Origin: Channallabes apus
Taxonomy: Eukaryota; Chordata; Actinopteri; Siluriformes; Clariidae
Assembly: GCA_030522415.1 (NCBI GenBank)
Contig: CM060126.1
Location: 9,856,352-9,920,351 of the forward strand
Length of the DNA stretch: 64,000 nt
Direction of reading: 5' to 3'
The number at the start of each line of letters is the position of its first letter. Within the stretch, counting starts at the first letter, position 1. The notes below the pieces were generated by a model that did not search any database, was not told where the DNA came from, and saw only the letters and a program-made list of their open reading frames with translations. The position numbers were made by a program, and so were the translations under genes. Positions 1 to 10,971 of this stretch are shown in pieces.

Positions 1-267
1 CTTTTGCAAAGCAGACAAAATGTAAAATCAGTAGCCCAGAAAAACAACAGAGCACAAATATATACTTTCTGAATAAACACTGCATTTTTAAAAGTGAAAG
101 CGTGCGCGATGTGAGCAGCTTTATTTCATCATTCCAGCCATTCGTGGTCAAATAAATTATTCACCGCAGGATATAAACAGCAAAAAAGCATGATAATAAC
201 TATTAATCGGATTATCATTCTTTTTGGTGTTTGTGTCCAGCGTTGAACGATTATTTGATATAAAGTA
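1..267. other. AT-rich flank, no gene seen
   Basis: AT-rich sequence before the first transposon. I see no coding signature, SINE head or clear inverted repeat. The short antisense frame here has no recognisable domain. Confidence 0.6.
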
Positions 268-269
268 TA

Positions 270-482
270 TACAATCCGGATTCCAAAAAAGTTGGGACAC
301 TAAACAGATTGTGAATAAAAACTGAATGCAATGATGTGGAGATGGCAAATGTCAATATTTTATTCAGAATAGAACATAAATCACGGAACAAAAGTTTAAA
401 CTGAGAAAATTTATAATTTTAAGGGAAAAATATGGTGAATCAAAATGTCATGGTGTCAACAAATCCCAAAAAAGTTGGGACA
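270..482 (+). repeat. Left terminal inverted repeat with two direct repeats
   Basis: This end matches the reverse complement of about 1655-1867 almost base for base, with scattered substitutions. The outer and inner direct repeats are about 180 bp apart, as expected for paired transposase binding sites. Confidence 0.85.
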
Positions 483-491
483 AGGCCATTT

Positions 492-1568
492 TCACCACTG
501 TGTGGCATCTCCCCTTCTTCTTACAACACTCAACAGACGTCTGGGGACCGAGGAGACCAGTTTCTCAAGTTTAGAAATAGGAATGCTCTCCCATTCTTGT
601 CTAATACAGGCCTCTAACTGTTCAATCGTCTTGGGCCTTCTTTGTTGCACCTTCCTCTTTATGATGCGCCAAATGTTCTCTATAGGGGAAAGATCTGGAC
701 TGCAGACTGGCCATTTCAGTACCCGGATCCTTCTCCTACACAGCCATGATGTTGTGATTGATGCAGAATGTGGTCTGGCATTATCTTGTTGAAAAATGCA
801 GGGTCTTCCCTGAAAGAGATGACGTCTGGATGGGAGCATATGTTGTTCTAGAACCTGAATATATTTTTCTGCATTGATGGTGCCTTTCCAGACATGCAAG
901 CTGCCCATGCCACACGCACTCATGCAACCCCATACCATCAGAGATGCAGGCTTCTGAACTGAGTGTTGATAACAACTTGGGTTGTCCTTGTCCTCTTTGG
1001 TCCGGATGACATGGCATCCCACATTTCCAACAAGAACTTAGAATCGTGACTCGTCTGACCACAGAACAGTCTTCCATTTTGCCACACTCCATTTTAAATG
1101 ATCCCTGGCCCAATGAAAACGCCTGTGCTTGTGGATCTTGCTTAGAAATGGCTTCTTCTTTGCACTGTAGAGTTTCAGCTGGCAACGGCGGATGGCACGG
1201 TGGATTGTGTTCACTGACGATGGTTTCTGGAAGTATTCCTGAGCCCATTCTGTGATTTCCTTTACAGTAGCATTCCTGTTTGTGGTGCAGTGTCGTTTAA
1301 GGGCCCGGAGATCACGGGCATCCAGTATGGTTTTACGCCCTTGACCCTTACGCACAGAGATTGTTCCAGATTCTCTGAATCTTCAGATGATATTATGCAC
1401 AGTTGATGATGATAACTGCAAAGTCTTTGCAATTTTTCGCTGGGTAACACCTTTCTGATATTGCTCCACTATCTTTCTGCGCAACATTGTGGGAATTGGT
1501 GATCCTCTACCCATCTTGGCTTCTGAGAGACACTGCCACTCTGAGAAGCTCTTTTTATACCCAATCAT
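492..1568 (-). pseudogene. Broken Tc1-type transposase (DD34E)
   Basis: Three minus-strand blocks in different frames together cover a Tc1-type transposase of roughly 340 residues. Block 1568-1383 holds the N-terminal helix-turn-helix (KGVTQRKIAKTLQLSSSTV). Block 1355-1038 carries the second DNA-binding part and the first catalytic Asp in VLWSDESRF. Block 1022-492 carries the second Asp in [10 protein letters not shown] and the Glu in DLSPIENIW. Exactly 34 residues separate the last two, so the family is DD34E. Frameshifts near 1375 and 1030 prevent a full product. All three acidic residues survive, so decay looks modest. Confidence 0.85.
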
Positions 1569-1654
1569 GTTGCCAATTAACCTAATTACTGTTAATTGGT
1601 CTTCCAGCTCGCCGTTATGCTCTAATTTACTTTTTCCAGCCTCTTATTGCTACT

Positions 1655-1867
1655 TGTCCCAACGTTTTTGGGATTTGTTGACACCGTGAAATTTGGAATC
1701 AACATATTTTTCCTTTAAAATTATACATTTTCTCGGATTAAACTTTTGATCTGTCATCTACGTTCTATTCTGAATAAAATATTGACATTTGCCATCTCCA
1801 CATCATTGCATTCAGTTTTTATTCACAATTTGTTTAGTGTCCCAACTTTTTTGGAATCCGGTTTGTA
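1655..1867 (-). repeat. Right terminal inverted repeat with two direct repeats
   Basis: Inverted partner of the left end. The inner repeat (near 1655-1673) has one change in the A tract relative to the outer one. Confidence 0.85.
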
Positions 1868-1991
1868 TATACAATTTAATTCGCAAAAACACTTGCAAAG
1901 GAAAAAAGTGATTGGCATCGGCGACGATTAAAATAGTCCCGAGGAAAATAAAAGTGGTAAGACCTCCCTGTCTCAGGGTTCAGCTCTGCCC

Positions 1992-2256
1992 ATGAGTCAC
2001 TTTTTTCTCCTGGTAAAGCAGCAGCGGCTTTTGTTTATTTACAGTGAAACATTTCTGACAGGTTTCCCAGAATTTGTATGTATGTGTGTTGAACATTTCA
2101 CATTAGACTGCTTTCTCAATGAGGGACAAATCCAAGCTGAAGCAGTAGTAGCTATTGTTTCCTTACAGTGGACATGTTCTGACAGGATTCCAAAAAAAGT
2201 TGTATGTGCATGTGTTAAACATTTCACATTGGACCGCTTCCTCAAAAAAAAAAAAA
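1992..2256 (+). pseudogene. Tandem THAP-like zinc finger relic (tentative)
   Basis: Two imperfect units of about 90 bp lie head to tail (about 2032-2125 and 2155-2250). Each encodes the C-terminal part of a THAP-like motif: CVEHFTLDCF in the first and CVKHFTLDRF in the second. C-x2-H-F followed by an aromatic four residues on is the known end of the THAP zinc-binding signature, found in P-element-type transposases and fish THAP proteins. The first unit is preceded by a pyrimidine-rich TTTATTTACAG that could be an old splice acceptor. The upstream C-x-C half is not visible. An A-rich tract (2245-2277) ends the second unit. This may be a duplicated relic or chance similarity. Confidence 0.35.
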
Positions 2257-2798
2257 GAAAAAGAAAAAAAAAATACTAAAAAGTGTAGATATACTCTGTC
2301 CCTGATGAACTTAAGTTCCTAAAACTTTAATTGTTACTATTTTAAAGTTATTGCTTGACAAACCTTTCGTAAAATGTAGGCATATGGTGAGATTAGTGTT
2401 GCTAATACTGTAAGTGTATATTGCAAGCTGAAGCAGGATCCTAAAGATGATAGTAATTTTAATGAATTGTGATATAAACATTTCTGGATTTTTTTTTTCT
2501 TATTTTGTTGAGGTATACGTATGATGAAAATTAAAGGCCTCTCATCTTTTTAAGTGGGAGGACTTGCACAATTGGTGGCTGACTAAATACTTTGTTTCCC
2601 CACTGTACCAGAGAACTACAGTAGTGTGAAAACATATACAGTAGGCCAATGTCATTGGCTTTTAGTGGCAAAAGATCAACTATGTGTGAAAATAAACTAA
2701 GTTTTATTTCATGATGATGCATTATATGGGTAAAAGTATTGTATTTGGCCAAACCTGCAATGACATTGTATCCTAATACATATACTGTATTTCAATAT

Positions 2799-2966
2799 GG
2801 ATTTGGTCCCCCTTTTTGTACTTTTCTTGGAAGGCTGTCCACAAGATTTTGGAGTGTTTTTGTGACAGGAAGGCCCGGCTCACAATCTCTGTTCCAGTTC
2901 ATCCCAAAGGTGCTTGTTGGGGTTGAGGTCAGGGCTCTGTGTGGGCCAGTCAAGTTTTTCCACACT
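2799..2966 (-). pseudogene. C-terminal fragment of a second Tc1 transposase
   Basis: The minus strand reads VEKLDWPTQSPDLNPNKHLW, the Tc1 third-acid region with the catalytic Glu changed to Lys. After an in-frame stop the reading continues in another frame as TLQNLVDSLPRKVQKGGPN, the usual C-terminal end. It is short, frameshifted and lacks the first two catalytic residues. It is not the same family as the element at 270-1867. Confidence 0.75.
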
Positions 2967-2984
2967 GAACTCATCAAGGCCCTT

Positions 2985-3121
2985 TAGCAAGGCCCTTAAC
3001 ACTCTCTGCTCCAGGGGCGCCATATCATGCTTGAACGTGCGCTCTGACCTCAGCTTCCTAACACGCTGACATATTCGAAGAAAGATTTACACTTTTATAG
3101 TAATGCATATGTGCCAAATAG
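2985..3121 (+). repeat. 3' part of SINE family D
   Basis: Matches the body and 3' end of the SINE at 63560-63800 (opposite strand there). Shared blocks are GGCCCTTAAC, CTCTGCTCCAGG, TGCGCTCTGACC, CAGCTTCCTAA, ATTCGAAGAA and the GTGCCAAATA end. The tRNA-like head is missing. It sits directly against the Tc1 fragment at 2799-2966. Confidence 0.65.
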
Positions 3122-4084
3122 AGGCTCAACTTATTGACTAGGAAAAATATATAGATCTACATACCTAGGGGCATTCAGGGGAAGTTCATTCAAAGCCACA
3201 GACACTGAATTGAAATTATACTGGAACTGAAAAATGAGTGGAAGAGACGGAGGAAATTCAGGCAAGCCAGAATCCCTGAACTGAGCTCTGTTTTAGTTGG
3301 AAAATTAACATACACATATTGGAGACCTAGAAGGCTTAAATTAACTTGTTTAAAAAAAAAAAAAAGAAGATTTTAATTGATGAGTTTTAATGCAATCAGT
3401 TAAAAAGTCTTAAAGCAAAGTGTTATACTCTCAACTTTTTATGTGACAACTAAACAAGAAGAATAATGAGTTGAATACATTTTTATTTTTTGCTGTTATA
3501 CACAGATCTGCACCTACGTAGACTTTTGTACAAACATTTCATAACAAATAGAGTTGCAGCAATACACAAATGATTCCATTTACAATAGTGGCTTCGCAAT
3601 TTGATTAAATGTTTGAATGAGTTTTAAATGAAGAAAAATTATGACTGATACTGCATACTCGGAAAGACAAACAATGCAAAATAAAGTGCATTTATGTCTG
3701 TATAAAATAAATAAACAAACAGAGGTTTAATATTGCCTACAAAATTCACAACATTCATTTAAAACGAATAAAGAAATTCGGATATTCCTCTAACAATTTA
3801 TTTGAAAAAAAGAATAGACTTTGACCTGGAGAAAAGATTCAACATAAACATTCAGTTCTGTTATAGCAAGGTTTTATGTATTTATATATTTCTACTATGG
3901 TACTGTGAAACTGTGGACCTACTTTACTGTCTGCAAAGTACTTTTAAATTAAGAACACCTGTACAGCTACTAATTTAATCACTTATCTTATCAGCCATCG
4001 TTTGGCAATAGGACAATGTAAATTATACACACAGTTATTTCCAACCAATCTAACTAATCTGATTGGACAAGTGGACTTCCACGA
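3122..4084. other. AT-rich, no feature recognised
   Basis: No coding signature or known repeat. It contains a 14-bp A run near 3352 and ordinary AT-rich sequence. Confidence 0.5.
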
Positions 4085-4305
4085 GTAGTGATAATAGACT
4101 GTAACACTACTGGGACGTCCCAGGTGCTCTAATTAACGTTAATTACACTCTTGGTCACAGCACTAATGAAAATATCTCTGTATGGTCCGCCATAAATCGC
4201 TCTCCTCCCCCTGATTAAGGTAAGGCATTACTTGGTGTGTGTAACAATGGAATGTACATCCTTGCACACTTGTTTTCTATATAACACTATTTGAGCCTCA
4301 TCCAA
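4085..4305 (+). repeat. Dispersed repeat family F, copy a
   Basis: Shares ordered blocks with 10972-11350 and 27335-27672: CACTACTGGGA, AGGTGCTCTAAT, GTTAATTACACT, then CACTAATGAAA, ATTACTTGGTGTGTG, GTACATCCTTGCACACTTG and a TAACACTATTTGAG end. The similarity is old but collinear. No protein is encoded. Confidence 0.6.
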
Positions 4306-4684
4306 GGAAGACAGACATTACCGGGGCTGATATTTTAAACCGGAATAAGTGAAAATATACAGGACTGTCCACCAACTGCATATTTTATTCTCCTCCCCTC
4401 TTGGTTACAAGAATTTAAAAGTACTTTCACCTCTGGTAATTAGACTAAATGTCGGTTGCCAGCACAGCCATATTCATCACAAATGCACTCCCTTTAATGT
4501 GATATTGCTTAAACATCATACAGATATGGGCCAGCAGCTTCAGGGAATGTTGACACCAACCATGTGATTGAAATGTGATCACTGTGATTTGGACCACTGC
4601 ATGACTGCTGTTGCCAGATGGGCATTTCTTTATGATTTTCATAAGAGGCCAAGTGTCTCTAGAGTTTAATTAGAATGATGTAAT

Positions 4685-4765
4685 TAAGCCTAATCTGCAT
4701 GTCATTGGACTGTGGGAGGAAACCGGAGTACCTGGAGGAAACCCTTCAAGCATGAGAAGGGAATA
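4685..4765 (-). repeat. SINE family A fragment
   Basis: Contains GGACTGTGGGAGGAAACCGG and GGAGGAAACCC, the most conserved central block of family A (see 22229-22613). The head and tail are absent. The 190 bases that follow, up to the MITE at 4955, show nothing. Confidence 0.7.
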
Positions 4766-4954
4766 AGAATCTAAGGACGGAAATCGCCAATTTGTATTGC
4801 GATCACGATTTCATTAATATCCCGATTCAATATAATTTACACATTTAAAAATTTTGTTACAATTCTAAAAGCTAAATTATAAAAACCTAGCAAATGATTG
4901 GCTCCGTATCGCCAATGCGTGAACACTGTAAAGTGTGCCAACTACAGGATTATA

Positions 4955-5525
4955 TGGCGCTTTTCCACTGCATAGTACGACACGACACGGTTCAGTTCTA
5001 CTCACTTTTGGGGGGTTTTCCACTGGGAACAGTACATAGTACCTGGTCCTTTTTTTAGTACCACCTCAGCCGAGGTTCCAAGCGCGCCGAACCGTTACCA
5101 AAACGTGACGTGTAAACACGGCTAGTCACTGATTAGCCGGAGAAAATCGTCATTACTACGTCACCGAACTTGCGACACGAGACACAACAGAACCGATATA
5201 TTTAGAACAGCCAGAGAAGGATTGCACGCACCTTTTTGGTATTAATCGTCGGCCTCTTTTGAAACAAACTCCTTCGGATGTTAAAAACATCCACATGCCG
5301 AGAATGAAGAACACCATGCCGTCGATATGCTCCATTGTTGTGTGTTTGTTTGTGGCGCGTTTACGATGACGTCACGGCAGTAGCGGCGCCGCGCGCGTGA
5401 GTAATCCCGCCCACGCTAAAGCGTTACTACACTGCAGTGGAAGAGCAAACCGAGCCAAACTGCACCGAACCGAAGAGAGTTGAACTGAACCGTGTCGTGC
5501 CGTTCTATGCAGTGGAAAAGAGGCA
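4955..5525. mobile_element. 571-bp MITE, Harbinger-type, copy 1
   Basis: Non-coding element with imperfect terminal inverted repeats. The left end starts TGGCGCTTTTCCACTGCATA and the reverse complement of the right end starts TGCCTCTTTTCCACTGCATA. Similarity between the ends extends over about 50 bp. The 3-bp sequence ATA flanks both ends (4952-4954 and 5526-5528). A second copy at 39517-40120 has TAA on both sides. A 3-bp A/T target duplication is typical of PIF/Harbinger elements. No transposase is present, so movement would need one supplied elsewhere. The interior is GC-richer than the surroundings. Confidence 0.8.
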
Positions 5526-5867
5526 ATAGAGGACCTGCAACATTTTATCTCCACTGATGAAAACATTAATTACCAAAAATTCAAAATAAATACTTTTAGA
5601 GTCAGTGTACTATAGCGATGCATGAAATAAACAATTGCAATATTAAAGCACTCCAAAACATTAATTAATCATTCGGAAATATCCTGGTGCATTCTAAAAC
5701 TTTGTGAAGATCAGTTTCTGTATTAAACATCTAACATTGAACTCCTTTCACTGTAGTTTCAGCCATTTCAGCACCACTTCTCCATAACCAGGATTACTGT
5801 ACAACAGGAGTGCCAGGTGGGAAGGTCACAAACACGTTGGGCAAATGGGCATAGCGGACAGTAGCTT
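5526..5867. other. No feature recognised
   Basis: Ordinary AT-rich sequence between the MITE and the SINE fragment. Nothing recognised. Confidence 0.5.
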
Positions 5868-6010
5868 TCATTTACATTCATGGCATTTGTCAGACACCCT
5901 TATCCAGAGAGATAATCTCATTATACATCATACACATCTCATTATACATTTGAGTAGTTGAGGGTTAATGGCTCGACGTCCTTGCTCGATGGCCCAACAG
6001 TGGCAATTTA
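5868..6010 (-). repeat. SINE family C, 3' portion
   Basis: Carries the family C tail (TTTACATTCATGGCATTTGT, ACACCCTTATCCAGAGAGAT) and body (TTGAGGGTTAATGGC, GCCCAACAGTGGCAA). Compare the better copy at 14482-14675. The tRNA-like head is missing. The following 240 bases (6011-6248) contain nothing recognised. Confidence 0.65.
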
Positions 6011-6248
6011 AGCCCCCTTTTCCACCAAAATGAACCAGGTGCTAGTTCATATCTGGTGCTAGAGCCGATTCAGTGCTGATTTAATAGCGAACCTCCTAAG
6101 AACTGGCTTTGTTTTTCCATGGGCTAGAAAGTCCCGTCATTACGTCAATGTATACAACCATGTATACGGTCTATTTTCCCTGCAAGGCAAATGGCAAGAA
6201 CAACAACAATGGCATAATTTTGAGTAGTTCTCCTGTCTTTAGTCAAAT

Positions 6249-6483
6249 GACTGTTGGTCTTTCGGCTGCTCCCGACGAGGGGTCGCCACAGCGGACTATC
6301 CAGTCCGCACTATAACTTGGCACAGGTTTTTACGCCGGATGGCCTTCCTGACGGAACCCTCCCATTTTATCCGGGCTAGGGACCGGCACTGTATCCAGGG
6401 GGTGGGGTTTGGGCACTGGCTGGAATCGAACCCAGGCCTTCCGCACGGCAGGCGAAACACCTACCACTGAGCCACCAGTGCCC
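6249..6483 (-). repeat. SINE family B, nearly full length
   Basis: On the minus strand it begins with a tRNA-like head (GGCACTGGTGGCTCAGTGG, an A-box-like stretch, then GGGTTCGATTCC, a B box). It ends with CTGTGGCGACCCCTCGTCGG and GAGCAGCCGAAAGACCAAC. The tail resembles the known fish DANA/mermaid SINE 3' end. This is a SINE, not a tRNA gene. Confidence 0.8.
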
Positions 6484-6799
6484 TACTCTTTAATGTCTAA
6501 AATGTTTGTTGTTTAAAATACTCGAATGTGGAAGTTACCATCACTGTAGTATTTCTGTGATACAACATATGACTTTTTTATGACTTAAGCTCTACTTACA
6601 ATTAAATCGTTTTTGCAAAATGTCCCTTTGCGCCACCTGGTGATCATTTCACGATAATGCAACTGTTCATTTCACAAATAAATGCAACTGATTTATATTG
6701 GCCGCTGACGTTTTGCCGCGGCAGTCAGCGTGGCGGTAATAGGCATTCTGGTTGACTACCTACTGTACTGTATTTGTGCTGCCCATTGCATATTGAGTC

Positions 6800-6985
6800 C
6801 ATTTCCCAGCCAATGCCCAAACCCCCCAGCCACTGGATGCAGTGCCGGTCCCAAGCCCGGATAAAATGGGAGGGTTGCGTCAGGAAGGGCATCTGGCGTA
6901 AAACCTGTGCCAAGTTGTTGTGCGGACTGAATATTACGCTGTGGCGACCTCTTGTCGGGAGCAGCCGAAAGACCAACAACAACAT
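6800..6985 (+). repeat. SINE family B, headless copy
   Basis: Collinear with 6249-6483 in reverse: CCAGCCAATGCCCAAACC, GGATGCAGTGCCGGTCCC, AAAATGGGAGGGTTGCGTCA, then CTGTGGCGACCTCTTGTCGG and an (AAC)n tail. The head lacks the promoter boxes. Confidence 0.75.
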
Positions 6986-8445
6986 TTAAAGATTTTATAG
7001 ATGTGGTCAGAAACTTTTAGTCAGTTGTGAGTCTCTGACGTAAGCGGTGTTCTCAAAAAATTCTCAAAAAATCCCAGCAAAGTTTTGTTTTTTACAGTCT
7101 GATGGCCGGTGCTTTTGTTATCTGAAAACAAAGAACTGGCATCGGCGGCGAACTAGTTCTGTGTCCAAGTGGTTTTTCAGTATAAAATATAACAGACATA
7201 TTTTGGGAACCTCTGGACCTCATGTTAAAAAGCAGTCTTTAAACCTAATCTTCAAATAGCTCTCTTCAGCTGTACTAGCCTGCTTCAGTTATTATAGCCA
7301 TGCACAAGTGCAGCAAACTTGTTCTGACAGCTTCTGAACATTAAGATCACTGCGTAGTTGTCAGTTCCACTCCATGTCTTTACATTGTCCTCAAACCATG
7401 ATTACACACTCAACCCCACACTGCACAGAGTTCATGGGAACGCCATCTCAAACCAGAAATAAATCATTTAAAAAAATTATAATTTTATTGCCCCAGCTGG
7501 ACAACATCAAGCAATATTCGGGTGAAACCATGACACTAATTTCATGCATGCACTATTACTAAATAAAGCATTTGTGAAAGGTTTGAGTAGAGAGCACTAT
7601 GATGCTTCAAATGCATACCTACAGTAGGACAAGGTAGGGGATTTAATAAAGCGAAACATGCTGGAAGCCAGAACGTTAGTGAGGTTATGAAGAGCACATT
7701 AGGTATGCCGCTAAACCAGGCATCATATTATCCAGAGAACAAGGAATCTTTTAATTCAGAATATCCATTTTGGTGGATGTACTACAGCCGAAATTAATAA
7801 AGTGTGCACGCTCAGTGCTTGCAAAACAGAAGTGCTCTCAGTTGACTGATCCATATTTGCGAATAACTTGTGCACACAATTAGCAGCACCTTGTACTCAT
7901 TTTTTAATTGAGCATGTTCAGTATTACAGTTACTGCTTGAACATCATAAATATGTTTTATGTAGTTTTTTATTGGATTTTTTATTTTATTTTATTTTATT
8001 CCAGCAGAGCAATATTGTGATGCCTCTTAAGTCGTGTCACATTGAAAAGCATTTAATTTATCATTCATAGATAGATAGATAGATCAAGAGTTCAATTCCT
8101 GATGAAGCCCCACCCATGAGAGCAGGGTACCATACTCTCTCTCACAGTAAATCACAGTGACACTTTATCAATCATGAGCACCTATGAGTTCATGCATATG
8201 GAGATGAGTGGTTAGCTATTTTCTCTGCACATGTTATGCTCCCATGATGATGTTGCATGAGCATAAGAGTAAAAAAAAAAAAAAAGAATTGGCTAGCTTT
8301 ATGTCCGTTCGTACTTGTCTATTGATAGATATTTTCCAATAGGTTTTGTATGAAACAATGTGAAAAACTAAGTAAATGGCCATTTCTAAGTAATGCTATA
8401 TACCATGAATGAGTTTGGATAGATACATTTATTGTCATGATATAC
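6986..8445. other. Intergenic, simple repeats only
   Basis: Mostly unremarkable AT-rich sequence. It holds a (TTTTA)n stretch at about 7978-8002, a short (GATA)n at about 8068-8084, and a 15-bp A run near 8272. No coding frame has a recognisable domain. Confidence 0.5.
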
Positions 8446-8945
8446 ACTGATTGCCCATAACATTAACACCAACGATACATGAACTGAACAGAATTGATTA
8501 TCAACTACACACCCATAAACTAGAGACATGATTAGGGGCACCCAAAGGGGGGACTCACTCATGCTCACAGGGACCAAAAACCAACCCGTCCGGTCCAATC
8601 CCAATCCCAATGTAGCAGAAACTCCCCGCAAAAAAGTCCATGCTGGCGATAATAGAAAGGTACCAACACACCCAGTGCACCACAACCAACCACAAATGTG
8701 GCTCAGCAGGTAAGGAGCACAAGGCTCCTGACCCGGCCATCAAACTTCCCAGTTCCCAATCTGATCAGACAGGTCCAATCCATGGCCACAACCCACAGGA
8801 CCCAAAGGATCCGCCATTAACATTCTGGCACCAGACACCACAGCACACCCCTAGAGACCCTCTGCAGAGCCAAACTTCAAGGGCCGAGACCCACCCCGGT
8901 GGCACAAGGGGGACCCAAAACCTAGGCGGTTATAATGTTAATGTT
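8446..8945. mobile_element. Internally deleted Tc1-like element, copy 1
   Basis: About 500 bp. It begins with ACACTGATTGCCCATAACATT and ends with a partial inverted match, GGTTATAATGTTAATG. The inner block GGCACCAGACACCACAGCAC and the end block GGTGGCACAAGGGGGACC are hallmarks of a widespread fish Tc1-like family whose outer ends read like CACTGATCAGCCATAACATT. The catalytic two thirds of the transposase is missing, so it is a non-autonomous derivative. A second copy lies at 14434-15050. Confidence 0.7.
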
Positions 8946-10971
8946 TTTAAATTATTATTATGTCTTATATATCGTTTTTAAAGATATCACATTATCAATA
9001 TTATATTATAAGATTTTGTCCGTATTACCCAGGCCTAGTATCACAGGGTATTAAATATTGGATCCGAGCTAGATTCATGAGAGAGCCTAAATGAGTATAT
9101 TATACAAACAATATCCAATACCATTATTATATTTAATGCATCTCTTATACAATACACGTTATTTATTCTCTTATGCTCTTATCTTTGCTCCATCTGTTCT
9201 TCCCATAGTTTCTCTTCATTAAAAAAATGGCTTTAGGTATTCTTAATCTAGTATGCTATGTCCTTAAACTTTCTCTGAACAATGTGAATAAAGCTTAGTT
9301 CTGATTTGTGACCCACGTCAATCAATTCTAATCATCCTGCTCCATTTTAGAGATATGGTCAAGATGAAATCCGCATCAATAAATCACACAGATAAAGATC
9401 AAATCTGCTCAGAATGGATGACTGTTTTCCATTTGCACCGACATGGGACTCCTTTAACTGTCTCAGTTGTTAATTTGCCTGACAGTAATTGACTGCCCTC
9501 CACCCATATAATAATCTATCACTTATGATGATACGTTACTAGAGATATTGTCCACTCAAATGTCAAGGTGTGAACATCATTGGAATCAATTTTTGATGCC
9601 CTGCTCATTTGAGATTTGAGTAACTACTTCAGTAAACAACAGTTAGCGGTTAATCATAAACCATACTTTAATCACATGGTTCACCATGGTTTAATCACAT
9701 TAAACCAATAAATCAGTGAACTCACATTGCGTAGTGCATACCCAAAAAAACTAACTAAAAAAAACACACATTGTTGCTTAACATATCAGGATGTGCTGCC
9801 TGCAGCCTTCCAATAAATAGATGCCAAGATAATCTGACTTGTGTTAAGCAGAGGTTTTCACCTCCTTCCCCTCAGAATCCACGCCAAAGCCTTTTGCATC
9901 GATAACGCAGAGAGGTTAAGCACCAGGCCATAACAGGAGTCACTGTATGAATATGATGATGCGGTTACTCTGTATTTGGTGCACGGACACCGCGGTGTGA
10001 GCTTGATGATTGCAGTATTTGGCAGTTCACTGCTGCATGTGTGATTTATGAGACGTTGCCTCTAGACCTGGCCTGATTGAACCGATTGTCTCGTTCAGCA
10101 GCGGCATCTACTGTGCTGTCTGCAGTGAACTGAACGGGACTAGCGTTCATCGCCTCTTTAAAGTATGGAGAATCACTTTGTGCTAATGCAGCAGTCAGAC
10201 AGACCAAACCCTAAATTTATGCCCCAAAGTGCCTCCTTTACAGAATTTTAAAGCTTGTAAATGATGTACTGTAGTGCTGCTGTTCCACTTGAAATACTGC
10301 ATACCAACACTGATCTGCTTCTGTACCGTTTACGTGGTTTTTTTTTCTTTTTTTTTTTCGGTTAAATGCTGTGAAACATCAAATAAAACATTTTAAAGGT
10401 CAAGCCTTTGCTTCCTCTCAAGGGAGTCCTTTTTGGGGAAAATGTTTCTAGTCAATATAGTGGCCCTTGCCTTAAAGCACAACACATCAATGGGCACTTT
10501 TCTTGACCACTGCATATGATATTAAATATTTATTCATCTACGGTTTCTTCTAAAGCAACTTCTAAAGAACTAAAGCAGGTTGAAGTAGATTCTTTTATTA
10601 CAAACTTAAGTGAAAATACCATAAGAATCCACAAGCTATGAGAGCCACATGTGATAGGGCCATATTGCATTGTGAATATGGCCTTTTCACAATAGAACGC
10701 AATATGGATTTTAAACGGAATTGGCAAGTTCAAGTGACCATCTGTTTACATCACGCTTGTGTAAATTCATCTGACGACTTTACATATCATATAAAAAGAT
10801 TAAAAGAGACTATAATTTACCCAGTGGCATAGAAGGGTTATTTTTATGACTGAATCAGTGATATAGGCTCAGTATACTGTACTGTAGTTCAATACTTCCT
10901 GTTTATAGCAGTTGTAATATTTCTCTATTATACAACAGTTAGTTCGAACCGAGCGATCGGTTTTCACAACA
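8946..10971. other. Intergenic, low repeat content
   Basis: No transposon signature and no convincing exon. There is a T-rich tract near 10340-10360. The stretch 9300-10200 has mixed composition and few repeats, so it could hold conserved non-coding sequence, but nothing here shows that directly. Confidence 0.4.

Larger units (their letters stand above)
270..1867 (-). mobile_element. Tc1/mariner transposon with long IR/DR ends
   Basis: A nearly full-length Tc1-type DNA transposon of about 1.6 kb. It is flanked by TA on both sides (268-269 and 1868-1869), the usual Tc1 target duplication. The ends form inverted repeats of about 210 bp. Each end carries two copies of a binding-site-like motif (AAAAAAGTTGGGACA): outer at 281-300 and inner at 463-482 on the left, inner near 1655-1673 and outer near 1837-1857 on the right. 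This is the IR/DR layout known from Sleeping Beauty-type elements. The transposase lies on the minus strand and is broken, so this copy is not autonomous. Confidence 0.9.

Noticed and set aside
6249..6483. tRNA-like A and B boxes
   Set aside because: They belong to SINE heads here and at 14482, 20470, 22229, 29048, 57532 and 63560. The sequences continue into SINE bodies and do not fold as complete tRNAs.
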